A stretch of 64,000 nt of DNA from Sphingobium subterraneum (GTDB lineage Bacteria; Pseudomonadota; Alphaproteobacteria; Sphingomonadales; Sphingomonadaceae), in NCBI RefSeq assembly GCF_014199435.1, contig NZ_JACIJP010000002.1, positions 598,001-662,000 on the forward strand, in the 5' to 3' direction. The notes below the pieces were generated by a model, which was not told the DNA's origin, made no database searches, and saw only the letters and a program-made list of their open reading frames with translations. The stretch's first letter is position 1. Each line of letters starts with the position of its first letter. Made by a program: the position numbers and the translations under genes. Below are positions 8,968 to 17,317 of this stretch, one piece after another.

Positions 8968-8980
8968 AGCAGAGCCGCGC

Positions 8981-10054
8981 ATGACCGTGGTGGCGCCGGG
9001 CGGAACAATCGGCATATTGGGGGGCGGCCAGCTGGGCCGGATGCTGAGCATGGCGGCGGCGCAGCTCGGCTATCGCACGCACATCTACGCGCCGGAGGAA
9101 AGTGGCCCGGCGGCGGATGTGTCCTCGGACTGGACGCGCGGCGGCTATGACAACGCGGATGCGCTGCTGCGCTTCGGGGCGTGCGTCGACGTAGTCACCT
9201 ATGAGTTCGAGAATGTCGAGACGGCGGCGATCGAGGTGCTATCGCACAGCCGGATCGTGCGCCCGGGCGTCGGCGCGCTGAAGATCGCGCAGGACCGGCT
9301 CGCCGAAAAGAGCTTCGTTGCCGGTCTGGGCGGAGCGACCGCCCCTTATCGCGCCGTAAACAGCGTGGCGGATCTGCACGACGCGATCGCGGCGGTCGGC
9401 ACGCCCTGCATCCTCAAGACGAACCGCTTCGGCTATGACGGCAAGGGTCAGGTGCGCATCGCCGATGCCGGGGAAGCGGACGCCGCATGGGACGCGATCG
9501 GCGGCCATCCCGCGATCCTCGAAGGGTTCGTGCGCTTCGATGAGGAGTTTTCCGTCATTCTCGTGCGTGGCGAGGACGGCGCGGTGCGCTTCTGGGACAG
9601 CGCGGCCAATGTGCATCGCGACGGTATTCTGGCAACGTCCACGGTCCCGGCGGGCGCGGCCATTTCTGCCCAGGTCGACACGGCACGCGCCATGGCGCGG
9701 ACCATCGCCGATGGGTTGGATTATGTCGGCGTGCTGGCCGTGGAATTCTTCGCAGGCGAGGACGGTCCGGTCTTCAACGAAATGGCCCCCCGCGTGCACA
9801 ACAGCGGGCACTGGACGATCGAGGGCGCGATCACCAGCCAGTTCGAAAATCACATTCGCGCAATTTGCGGCCTGCCGCTGGGGGCGACAGGTCTGGCGGT
9901 GCCGCGTGTCGAGATGCGCAACCTGATCGGAGACGAGGCGAACCACTGGCGCGCCATTCTGGCGGACCCCGCCAGCCACCTCCACCTTTACGGCAAGAGC
10001 GAAGCCCGCCCCGGCCGCAAGATGGGCCATGTGACCCGGCTGGTCTTTCCATGA
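8981..10054 (+). CDS. purK: N5-carboxyaminoimidazole ribonucleotide synthase
   Basis: A 357-residue ATP-grasp enzyme that makes N5-CAIR from AIR, bicarbonate and ATP. The N-terminus GTIGILGGGQLGRML is the family signature. The ATP-grasp part includes LKTNRFGYDGKGQ and, near residue 265, VFNEMAPRVHNSGHWT. The frame is open far upstream inside purE, but the ATG at 8981 aligns with the family. The last codons overlap the folA start (ATGA), so purE, purK and folA form one coupled unit. Confidence 0.95.
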   Translation: MTVVAPGGTIGILGGGQLGRMLSMAAAQLGYRTHIYAPEESGPAADVSSDWTRGGYDNADALLRFGACVDVVTYEFENVETAAIEVLSHSRIVRPGVGALKIAQDRLAEKSFVAGLGGATAPYRAVNSVADLHDAIAAVGTPCILKTNRFGYDGKGQVRIADAGEADAAWDAIGGHPAILEGFVRFDEEFSVILVRGEDGAVRFWDSAANVHRDGILATSTVPAGAAISAQVDTARAMARTIADGLDYVGVLAVEFFAGEDGPVFNEMAPRVHNSGHWTIEGAITSQFENHIRAICGLPLGATGLAVPRVEMRNLIGDEANHWRAILADPASHLHLYGKSEARPGRKMGHVTRLVFP

Positions 10055-10554
10055 ACCATCCCGAGATCGTCCTGATCCTGGCGCGCGCCGCCAACGGTAC
10101 GATCGGGCGGGATGGCAAGCTGCCCTGGCATCTGCCCGCAGATCTGCGCCGCTTCAAGATGCTGACGCAGGGTCGCCCGATGATCATGGGGCGCAAGACC
10201 TTCGACAGCCTGCCCGGCCTGCTCGAAGGGCGGCGGCATATTGTGCTGACGCGTGACCCGGACTGGCAGGACGATGGTGCAGAAGTCGCGCGCAGCTTCG
10301 AGGACGCGATCCGCATCGCCAATGCGCCGGTCATTTCGGTCATCGGCGGGGCGGAAATCTACCGCCTGTTCCTGCCGCGTGCCGACCGGATCGAGCTGAC
10401 CCAACTTGCCGTGCCGTTCGCTGGCGACACCAGCATCGACGCCCCCGACCCGGCGCAGTGGACGGAGGCCGCGCGGGAAGACCATGCGGCGGAAGGAAAC
10501 CGTCCGGCGTACAGCTTCATCACCTGGCGGCGCATCACGGAACGAACCGGCTGA
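10051..10554 (+). CDS. folA: dihydrofolate reductase
   Basis: A 167-residue NADPH-dependent enzyme reducing dihydrofolate to tetrahydrofolate. It shows GKLPWHLPADLRRFK with the active-site Trp and Asp, the NADPH-binding GRPMIMGRKTFDSLPG, and VISVIGGAEIYRLFLP. The start overlaps the purK stop by four bases (ATGA), linking one-carbon metabolism to purine synthesis. It is more often seen beside thyA; the purEK neighbourhood is less usual. Confidence 0.94.
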   Translation: MNHPEIVLILARAANGTIGRDGKLPWHLPADLRRFKMLTQGRPMIMGRKTFDSLPGLLEGRRHIVLTRDPDWQDDGAEVARSFEDAIRIANAPVISVIGGAEIYRLFLPRADRIELTQLAVPFAGDTSIDAPDPAQWTEAAREDHAAEGNRPAYSFITWRRITERTG

Positions 10555-10595
10555 TCGCACGCTAGGGCTGTCTCGCTCATGCAGGAGATAGCCCC

Positions 10596-11420
10596 ATGTA
10601 TATCGACGCCGGTGACGGCACAAAACTTCACGTCAAGGATATGGGCGAAGGCCAGCCTGTCATTCTGATCCATGGCTGGCCGCTCACTGGCGACATGTGG
10701 GAATATCAGGTCGTTGCCCTGTTGGAAGCGGGCTACCGCGTCATCACTTATGACAGGCGCGGTTTCGGTCAGTCGGGTCATCCGGCGGGTGCCTATGATT
10801 ATGATCGTCTGGCGGATGATCTCGCCGCGATTGTCGATCATCTCGATCTGTCGTCCGTGGATCTGGTCGGCTTTTCGATGGGTGGCGGCGAGGTTGTACG
10901 TTATCTTCGCCGTCATGGCAGCAGCAAGGTGCGCCGCGCGGTGCTGGTCGCATCGGTGGTCCCCTATATGCTGAAGGACGACAGCAACCCGGATGGCGTG
11001 GATTCGTCCGACTTCGACACGATGCGGGCCCAGATCCGTGAGGACCGCTTCGCTTTCCTCCAGACGTTTGGCAAGCAATTCTATGGCGTGGGCCTTGTCT
11101 CTCGCCCGGTGAGTCAGGCGCTGTTGGATTGGACCTTCACGCTCGGGATCATGGCCAGCCCGCTCGCGACATTGCGCTGTCTGGACGCGTTCGCGGAAAC
11201 CGATTTCCGTCCCGATCTCGCAAGCGTTGATGTGCCGACGCTCATCATCCACGGCACCAGTGACAAGACGGTGCCGATCGATCCGACCGCCCGCGCGGCG
11301 GCGGCGGGCATCGCCCAGGCAACGCTGATCGAATATGACGGCGAGCCCCATGGCCTGTTCGCGACCGTTCCGGACCGGCTGAATGCCGACTTGCTGGATT
11401 TCCTGCGCCCGGGCGTCTGA
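10596..11420 (+). CDS. alpha/beta hydrolase of the non-heme haloperoxidase/arylesterase type
   Basis: A 274-residue cytoplasmic hydrolase. The oxyanion HGWPLTGDMW lies near residue 26, the nucleophile elbow GFSMGGGE near 90, the acid Asp in HGTSDKTVPI near 222, and the His in GEPHGLF near 250. The YDRRGFGQSG block and overall sequence match the cofactor-free chloroperoxidase/arylesterase subgroup. These act on esters or perhydrolyse carboxylic acids; the natural substrate is unknown. It has its own AGGAGA ribosome site and a strong hairpin behind it. Confidence 0.85.
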   Translation: MYIDAGDGTKLHVKDMGEGQPVILIHGWPLTGDMWEYQVVALLEAGYRVITYDRRGFGQSGHPAGAYDYDRLADDLAAIVDHLDLSSVDLVGFSMGGGEVVRYLRRHGSSKVRRAVLVASVVPYMLKDDSNPDGVDSSDFDTMRAQIREDRFAFLQTFGKQFYGVGLVSRPVSQALLDWTFTLGIMASPLATLRCLDAFAETDFRPDLASVDVPTLIIHGTSDKTVPIDPTARAAAAGIAQATLIEYDGEPHGLFATVPDRLNADLLDFLRPGV

Positions 11421-11430
11421 CGCGGGCGTG

Positions 11431-11464
11431 GCCCCGCGCCCTGCGCTCCGGCGGGGCGCGGGGC
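11431..11464. terminator. 11-bp GC-rich hairpin between the hydrolase and ribF
   Basis: GCCCCGCGCCC and its exact complement GGGCGCGGGGC flank a 12-base loop, 11 bases behind the alpha/beta hydrolase stop and about 40 bases before ribF. There is no T-run. A terminator or attenuating hairpin is inferred from position only. Confidence 0.45.
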
Positions 11465-11501
11465 AATTGCCTCCGCGCCCAACCCTGCTATAGCCGCCGC
11501 G

Positions 11502-12443
11502 ATGGAGCGTTTCGACGATGGGGGCGATATCCCGGCGCATCTGCGCGGGAGCATATTGGCACTCGGCAATTTTGACGGATTTCATCTCGGCCACCAGGCG
11601 GTGGTCGGGCGTGCGGTCGGCTGGGCGCGGGACGAGGGCCGCCCCGTCATCATCGCGACCTTCGATCCCCATCCCGTCCGACTGTTCCGCCCCGACGCAC
11701 CGCCCTTTCGCCTGACGACCCTGGACCAGCGTGAGCGCCTGTTCGCTGCGGCGGGGGGGGATGCAATGCTGGTGTTTCGCTTCACTCCGGTGCTGGCGGC
11801 GCTCGATGCCGATGCGTTCGTCGCCATGCTGGTGGAGCGCTTCGGTGTCGCGGGCGTCGTCACGGGTGAGGATTTCACCTTCGGCAATGGGCGTTCGGGC
11901 AACACCCAGCGGCTGGCGGAGATCGGCGCGACATTGGGCATCCGCAGCGAGGCGGTCGCCCCGGTAACGAGCACGGACGGCGGCGTCGTCAGCTCCAGCC
12001 GCATCCGCGCAGCGTTGCGATCGGGCGATTGCGCGACGGCCACACAGCTGCTGACCCGCCCGTTCACCATTGAGGGTGTCGTGCAGCATGGCGACAAGCT
12101 GGGCCGCACGATCGCCTTTCCGACCGCCAATATCGATATGGGCGCCTATCTGCGGCCTGCTTATGGCATTTATGCGGTGCGCGGACGTCTGGCCGACGGT
12201 CGGTTGCTCGATGGCGCGGCGAACCTTGGTATCCGCCCGACCTTCGACCCGCCCAAGGAACTGCTCGAGCCGCATTTCTTCGATTTCGCCGAAGACCTGT
12301 ACGACCAGACCATCGAGGTGGAACTGATCGAATGGCTGCGCGGGGAAGAGAAATTCGCGGATCTTGACGCCCTTACCGCCCAGATCGCCCGCGATTGCGA
12401 CCATGCGCGGCAAATCCTTGCGGGAACTCCGCCCCTCGCGTAG
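11502..12443 (+). CDS. ribF: bifunctional riboflavin kinase / FAD synthetase
   Basis: A 313-residue enzyme that phosphorylates riboflavin to FMN and adenylates it to FAD. The N-terminal nucleotidyltransferase domain has LGNFDGFHLGHQAVV, FTFGNGRSG and SSSRIRAAL. The C-terminal kinase domain (from about residue 185) has GDKLGRTIAFPTANI. It lies directly ahead of ileS, lspA and bamF, a common bacterial order (ribF-ileS-lspA). Confidence 0.95.
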   Translation: MERFDDGGDIPAHLRGSILALGNFDGFHLGHQAVVGRAVGWARDEGRPVIIATFDPHPVRLFRPDAPPFRLTTLDQRERLFAAAGGDAMLVFRFTPVLAALDADAFVAMLVERFGVAGVVTGEDFTFGNGRSGNTQRLAEIGATLGIRSEAVAPVTSTDGGVVSSSRIRAALRSGDCATATQLLTRPFTIEGVVQHGDKLGRTIAFPTANIDMGAYLRPAYGIYAVRGRLADGRLLDGAANLGIRPTFDPPKELLEPHFFDFAEDLYDQTIEVELIEWLRGEEKFADLDALTAQIARDCDHARQILAGTPPLA

Positions 12444-12481
12444 GGCCGGACAACTTTGCTTTCTCCTTTGAGAACCGAACG

Positions 12482-15421
12482 ATGACCGACACGCCCGAAG
12501 CGCCTCGCCAAGAGGCACAAGATTACAAGTCCACCGTGTTCCTGCCCGCCACCGACTTCCCGATGAAGGCCGGTCTGGCGCAGAAGGAACCGACGATTGC
12601 GGCGCAGTGGGCGGCGGACGGCCTCTACGGCAAGTTGCGTGAACGCCGCGCGGGCCGCGAACGCTTCATTCTGCACGATGGCCCGCCTTATGCGAATGGC
12701 GACATTCACATGGGCCATGCCATGAACAAGGTGCTGAAGGACATCATCGTCCGCTCGCAGACCTTGCTCGGCAAGGATGCGCCCTATGTGCCCGGCTGGG
12801 ACTGCCACGGCCTCCCGATCGAATGGAAGATCGAGGAGGAATATCGCAAGAAGAAGCTCAACAAGGACGAGGTTCCACCCCAGGAATTCCGCGCCCAGTG
12901 CCGCGCCTATGCCGACAAGTGGGTCGGCGTGCAGAAGGAACAGTTCCAGCGGCTGGGTATCCTCGGTGACTGGGACGATCCCTATCTGACCATGAAGTAT
13001 GAGGCGGAAGCCGCGATCGTCGGCGAACTGCTGAAATTCGCAGAGAGCGGCCAGCTTTATCGCGGCGCGAAGCCGGTGATGTGGTCCCCGGTCGAAAAGA
13101 CCGCTCTTGCGGAGGCCGAGGTAGAATATGAGGACGTCACCTCGACCCAGATCGACGTGGCGTTCGAGATCACCGAAGCGCCGAACGCGCCGGAGCTGGT
13201 CGGTGCCTATGCCGTCATCTGGACGACGACCCCGTGGACGATCCCGACCAACCAGGGCATCGCTTATGGGGAGGGGATTGAGTATTCTCTTCTACCGCTC
13301 GACGACAGAAGATACTTGGTCAACACCACCAATGTCGGGGATTTCTTGCACCGTCTAGCGGCGGGCGATCATCAAGAATTGATCCGTTTGTCTAGTCAGA
13401 CACTAGATCCGAGCGGACAATTTAATTGCGTCTTTGGTAAGGGGAAGAGGCTCGCCGGAGCCACCGCCCGCCATCCGATGCACCATCTCGGGGGCTTCTT
13501 CGCCAAGCCCCGCCCGTTCCTCGCCGCGCCGCATGTCACCACCGACGCGGGTACCGGCCTCGTCCATATGGCGCCCGACCATGGCGAGGAGGATTTCCTC
13601 GCCTGCAAGCCGCTCGGCATTGATCCGGTGTTTGCGGTGCAGGGCGATGGCATGTACCGCGCCGACTGGGCGTGGCTCGGCGGGCAGGGCAGCGTTATCA
13701 ACACCAAGTTCAATGGCCCGGATGGTCCGATCTGCACGGATCTGCGCGGAGCGGGCGCGCTGCTCTCCGCCGCGCCGTTCCAGCACAGCTATCCGCACTC
13801 GTGGCGATCGAAAGCGCGGATCATCTACCGCTGCACGCCGCAGTGGTTTATCCCCATGGACAAGCCAACGTCTATCTCCGTTCCGGCTGAGCCTGTCGAA
13901 GCCCCGTCCTTCTCGTCGGAAGGAAATGCGGCCCTTCGACAAGCTCAGGGCGAACGGATGTTGAGCAACGCACCCACCCTGCGCGAAACAGCGCTTGACG
14001 CTATCGCCCACACCCGCTGGGTGCCGGAGCGATCGACCAACCGTATCCGCTCGATGGTCGAGGGCCGTCCGGACTGGGTGATCTCGCGCCAGCGCGCATG
14101 GGGGGTGCCGATCGCGCTTTATGTCCACCGCCAGTCGGGCGAATATTTGAACAACCCGGCCGTCAACGCGCGCATCGTCGAAGCGTTCAAGGCGGGCGGG
14201 GCGGACGCATGGTTCGGCGCGGACCATCAGGCGCTGCTCGGCCCGGATTACGCGCTCGCCGATTATGAGGTGGTAAACGACATCCTCGACGTGTGGTTCG
14301 ACAGCGGATCAACCCACAGCTTCGTGGTCGAGGCACGCTATGGGGAAGGCGTGCGCGCCGACCTCTATCTCGAAGGCAGCGACCAGCATCGCGGCTGGTT
14401 CCAGTCGAGCCTGCTCGAAAGCTGCGGCACGCGGGGGCGCGCTCCCTATGAGGCGGTGCTGACCCACGGCTTTGCGCTCGACCAGTCGGGCCGCAAGATG
14501 TCGAAGTCGCTCGGCAATGTCGTTGACCCGCTGAAAATCATGAGCGAGAGCGGCGCGGACATCCTGCGCATGTGGGTCGCCAGCACCGATTATTTCGACG
14601 ATGTGAAGGTCGGCAAGGAAGTACTCGCGGGCGCGTCCGACGCCTATCGCAAGCTGCGCAACACGTTCCGTTACCTGCTCGGTGCGCTCGCCGATTTCCG
14701 CGAGGATGAGAAGGTCGCGGTTTCCGACATGCCGGAGCTGGAGCGCTATATGCTGCACCGGCTGGCGGAACTGGACGCGGAGCTGAAGGGCGTGGTCGAT
14801 CGTGCCGCAGGCAGCGAGAGCTGGCTGGAATTCGGCCGCTACACCCGCGCGTTGAACGATTTCGCGAACAGCGATCTGTCGGCCTTCTTCTTCGATATCC
14901 GCAAGGACTGTCTCTACTGCGACGTCAACCCGGCCACCGGCGCGCAGACCGACAAGCGCCGCGCGTACCGCACCGTGCTCGACACGCTGTTCCACGCCCT
15001 CGTCCGCTACGCCGCGCCGATTATCCCCTTCACGGCGGAGGAAGTGTGGAAGAGCCGTTTCCCGGGCGCCGACAGCGTGCATTTGCTGGAATGGCCGGAG
15101 GTTGATGCGGGTTGGAAGAATGAAACACTTGGAGACAAGTGGGCGCGTATCCGTAACACGCGTGCACTCGCCACGGAAAGAATTGAACCGTTGCGACGTG
15201 AAAAGGTTGTCGGTTCAAGTCTCGAGGCCGAAGTCTATGCTCCTGTCGAGCTAGGCGATGTTGACTGGAGTGAACTCTTCATCTCGGCAACGGTGCATAA
15301 AGGAGAGTGGAAGGTCGAAAAAACCACCCACCACAAATGCGGCCGCTGCTGGCGGCACCTTCCCGAAGTCACACAGGACGGCGACCTGTGCGACCGTTGT
15401 GAAACGGTGCTGGCGCAATGA
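12482..15421 (+). CDS. ileS: isoleucyl-tRNA synthetase with an in-frame repeat insertion
   Basis: A 979-residue class I synthetase charging tRNA-Ile. The HIGH-type motif is in GDIHMGHA (about residue 75), KMSKS in GRKMSKSLGN (about 671), and a C-terminal zinc site in CGRCWRHLPEV...CDRCETVL. ATG 12482 gives the natural N-terminus. Three oddities are visible. An 80-base palindromic repeat (13878-13957) is translated in frame between FIPMDKP and TLRETALDAIA. Bases about 13275-13440 (editing-domain region) and about 15100-15335 (C-terminal part) use AGA, TTG, CTA, TCT and AGT codons that are rare in the rest of the gene. The reading frame stays open throughout, so the gene should be functional. 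Confidence 0.96.
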   Translation: MTDTPEAPRQEAQDYKSTVFLPATDFPMKAGLAQKEPTIAAQWAADGLYGKLRERRAGRERFILHDGPPYANGDIHMGHAMNKVLKDIIVRSQTLLGKDAPYVPGWDCHGLPIEWKIEEEYRKKKLNKDEVPPQEFRAQCRAYADKWVGVQKEQFQRLGILGDWDDPYLTMKYEAEAAIVGELLKFAESGQLYRGAKPVMWSPVEKTALAEAEVEYEDVTSTQIDVAFEITEAPNAPELVGAYAVIWTTTPWTIPTNQGIAYGEGIEYSLLPLDDRRYLVNTTNVGDFLHRLAAGDHQELIRLSSQTLDPSGQFNCVFGKGKRLAGATARHPMHHLGGFFAKPRPFLAAPHVTTDAGTGLVHMAPDHGEEDFLACKPLGIDPVFAVQGDGMYRADWAWLGGQGSVINTKFNGPDGPICTDLRGAGALLSAAPFQHSYPHSWRSKARIIYRCTPQWFIPMDKPTSISVPAEPVEAPSFSSEGNAALRQAQGERMLSNAPTLRETALDAIAHTRWVPERSTNRIRSMVEGRPDWVISRQRAWGVPIALYVHRQSGEYLNNPAVNARIVEAFKAGGADAWFGADHQALLGPDYALADYEVVNDILDVWFDSGSTHSFVVEARYGEGVRADLYLEGSDQHRGWFQSSLLESCGTRGRAPYEAVLTHGFALDQSGRKMSKSLGNVVDPLKIMSESGADILRMWVASTDYFDDVKVGKEVLAGASDAYRKLRNTFRYLLGALADFREDEKVAVSDMPELERYMLHRLAELDAELKGVVDRAAGSESWLEFGRYTRALNDFANSDLSAFFFDIRKDCLYCDVNPATGAQTDKRRAYRTVLDTLFHALVRYAAPIIPFTAEEVWKSRFPGADSVHLLEWPEVDAGWKNETLGDKWARIRNTRALATERIEPLRREKVVGSSLEAEVYAPVELGDVDWSELFISATVHKGEWKVEKTTHHKCGRCWRHLPEVTQDGDLCDRCETVLAQ
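13878..13957. repeat. palindromic CCGTTCG-type repeat inserted in frame in ileS
   Basis: The left arm CCGTTCCGGCTGAGCCTGTC continues to GAAGCCCCG; the right arm is its imperfect reverse complement, ending CAGGGCGAACGG. The ends match the elements at 16411 and 50966. Translated in the ileS frame it gives a stop-free Ala/Glu/Pro/Ser/Gln-rich segment (includes AEPVEAPSFSSEGNAALRQ). The length keeps the frame of the flanking IleS motifs. It resembles, in behaviour, the protein-coding palindromic elements known from Rickettsia (RPE). Confidence 0.8.
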
Positions 15422-15474
15422 CGCCAACCTTTGTTCATCCCGCCGACAGGATCGGGCGTTAAGGGATGGCCACC

Positions 15475-15993
15475 ATGCCGCGCACCCGCCATCGCCCGCT
15501 TGGGCTGTTCACCGCGCTGGTCGTGCTGGGGCTCGATCAGATCATCAAATATATCGTCACCTATCCGCTGTCGCTGCAATCGCGCGGGGATGAAGGGCTA
15601 GTCCTGCTGCCGATCTTCAAGCTGAGCTGGCTCGAAAATCGCGGCGTGTCGATGGGGTTCTTCCACGCGAACACGGAAACCGCCCGCTGGCTGCTGGTGG
15701 CGATGACGAGCGCCATCGCGCTGTTCGTGGCTGTCTGGATGTGGCGTGAGAAGGCGCGGCAGGATGTGCTGGCATTGGGGCTGGTGCTCGGCGGGGCGAT
15801 CGGCAATATCGTCGATCGGATCCGGCTGGGCTTCGTCATCGATTATGCCGATCTGCACTTCGGCGAATGGCGCCCGTTCCTCGTTTTCAACCTGGCGGAC
15901 GCCGCAATTACCATCGGAGTGCTGATCCTGCTTGCGCGGGCGGTGCTGCTGGGCGAAAAGAGCCCAAAGACGGAGAGTCACGAAAATGCGTAA
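15475..15993 (+). CDS. lspA: lipoprotein signal peptidase (signal peptidase II)
   Basis: About 172 residues with four membrane helices; it cleaves prolipoprotein signal peptides at the lipid-modified cysteine. Both catalytic aspartate blocks are visible: GGAIGNIVDRI and VFNLADAAI, with ENRGVSMGFF in the first periplasmic loop. An ATG nine bases upstream (15466) abuts the AAGGG; the ATG at 15475 has better spacing. Its stop overlaps the bamF start by 8 bases. The neighbouring product is itself a lipoprotein and so a substrate. Confidence 0.95.
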   Translation: MPRTRHRPLGLFTALVVLGLDQIIKYIVTYPLSLQSRGDEGLVLLPIFKLSWLENRGVSMGFFHANTETARWLLVAMTSAIALFVAVWMWREKARQDVLALGLVLGGAIGNIVDRIRLGFVIDYADLHFGEWRPFLVFNLADAAITIGVLILLARAVLLGEKSPKTESHENA

Positions 15994-16399
15994 AGTTTCT
16001 GTTGCCGCCAGCCTCGGCCTTATGGTGACCTTGTCCGCTTGCGGGTCGAGCGGCCTGTTCAACCGCAGCCGACCGGATGAGTTTGCGGTCTCGCGGCAGG
16101 CTCCGCTCGTGATCCCGCCCGATTTCGCGCTGATTCCGCCGGTTCCGGGCGCCGCGCCGACCGCCACGGCGGAAAGCAGCCGTCAGGCGATGGAGGCGAT
16201 GTTCGGCGGCCCCGCGCAGCGCAGCGCGAGCGAAAGCGCCGCTCTGGGTACGGCTGGCCGCGACGCCGCCGCCCCGGGCATCCGCTCTTCGGTGGGCGAT
16301 CCCAACACCAATGTCGTCGAAAAGGGCGCTACTACGCGCGACATCATCGCCGCACCGGAAGGCGATGGCCAGTTCGCACGGGCTGCGGCTGGGAAGTAA
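15986..16399 (+). CDS. bamF: DUF3035 / BamF-like outer-membrane lipoprotein
   Basis: A 137-residue lipoprotein with lipobox LSAC after a short signal peptide. The region RPDEFAVSRQAPLVIPPDFAL is the DUF3035 signature, known in Caulobacter as BamF, an accessory subunit of the outer-membrane barrel assembly complex. The rest is low in complexity and probably disordered. Translationally coupled to lspA by an 8-base overlap. Confidence 0.8.
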   Translation: MRKVSVAASLGLMVTLSACGSSGLFNRSRPDEFAVSRQAPLVIPPDFALIPPVPGAAPTATAESSRQAMEAMFGGPAQRSASESAALGTAGRDAAAPGIRSSVGDPNTNVVEKGATTRDIIAAPEGDGQFARAAAGK

Positions 16400-16410
16400 G
16401 CTGCGTTACA

Positions 16411-16502
16411 CCGTTCGCCCTGAGCGGCTGGCGTAGCCAGCCAGTCGCAGGGTCGTCCTTTTTTCTGAAAGGACAGGACTCCAACAGGCTCAGCCCGAAC
16501 GG
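16411..16502. repeat. compound palindromic repeat (CCGTTCG ends) between bamF and ung
   Basis: Outer arms CCGTTCGCCCTGAGC and GCTCAGCCCGAACGG enclose two further hairpins: a perfect GGCTGGC-GTA-GCCAGCC (16426-16442) and a GTCCTTT/AAAGGAC pair. It sits between the convergent bamF and ung genes, where it could end transcription on both sides. Same family as the copies at 13878 and 50966, but with a different core. Confidence 0.8.
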
Positions 16503-16517
16503 ATGCAGGCTGGAGCG

Positions 16518-17234
16518 CTACGCAGTGTCCGGCAGCGACCAGTCGATTTCCGGTTCTCCTTGCTCGCGCAGGAAGGCGTTGGCGCGGCTGAACGGGCGGC
16601 TGCCGAAAAATCCGTTGTGCGCCGATAACGGCGAGGGATGTACGGATTTGATGACCAAGTGCCGCCCACCCTGTTCGACGCTTTTGACGAACGCGGCCTT
16701 GCGCTGCGCATAGGCGCCCCACAGGATGAAGACGATCGGCCGGTCTTCTCTGGCAACCAGCTGGATGACGGCGTCGGTAAACTGCTCCCACCCTTTTCCC
16801 TGATGCGACGCGGCATTGCCCATCGCGACCGTCAGCACGCTGTTGAGCAGCAGCACGCCCTGTTCCGCCCAATGGGTCAGGTTGCCATGGCCCGGGCGGG
16901 GGATACCGAGGTCAGCCTCCAGTTCCTTGAAGATGTTGAGCAGCGAGGGTGGCGGCCGTACCCCGCGCGGCACCGAAAAGCTCAATCCATGCGCCTGCCC
17001 CTCGCCATGATAGGGGTCCTGCCCCAGAATGACGACGCGAACGCGGTCGAGCGGCGTGATATCGAGCGCGCGGAAATATTCGCTGCCCTTGGGAAAGATG
17101 CGCTTGCCCGCCGCCTTCTCGCTCAGCAGGAACTGCTTGAGCGCGGCCATGCGCGGGCTGGTGAGCGTCTCGGCAAGCGGTTCGCGCCAGCTGGCGTCGA
17201 GCTTGACGGGGGAGGGGGTTGCGGTGTCGGCCAT
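16518..17234 (-). CDS. ung: uracil-DNA glycosylase
   Basis: A 238-residue family 1 UDG removing uracil from DNA. It carries the water-activating loop VVILGQDPYHGEGQAHGLSF (about residues 67-86), LLLNSVLTV, and the DNA-intercalation loop HPSPLSAHNGFFGSRPFS. Length and motifs are standard. Divergent from the GNAT gene with 83 bases between the starts. Convergent with bamF across the palindromic repeat. Confidence 0.96.
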   Translation of the reverse strand: MADTATPSPVKLDASWREPLAETLTSPRMAALKQFLLSEKAAGKRIFPKGSEYFRALDITPLDRVRVVILGQDPYHGEGQAHGLSFSVPRGVRPPPSLLNIFKELEADLGIPRPGHGNLTHWAEQGVLLLNSVLTVAMGNAASHQGKGWEQFTDAVIQLVAREDRPIVFILWGAYAQRKAAFVKSVEQGGRHLVIKSVHPSPLSAHNGFFGSRPFSRANAFLREQGEPEIDWSLPDTA

Positions 17235-17317
17235 GCTCTACCCTATGGCAGAGGCTTGGGGCAGGCAAGCGGCAGAGGACGGCTTGACCGGCGCGCGACG
17301 GCCTGCGCAATAGGGAT

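Noticed and set aside
10359-12518. 719-codon open frame on the minus strand opposite folA, hydrolase and ribF
   Set aside because: It is the antisense shadow of high-GC genes: no ribosome site, no recognised motif, and the plus-strand genes are certain.
16426-16442. GGCTGGC-GTA-GCCAGCC as a stand-alone terminator
   Set aside because: It lies inside the larger palindromic element (16411-16502) and has no T-run after it, so it is reported as part of the repeat.
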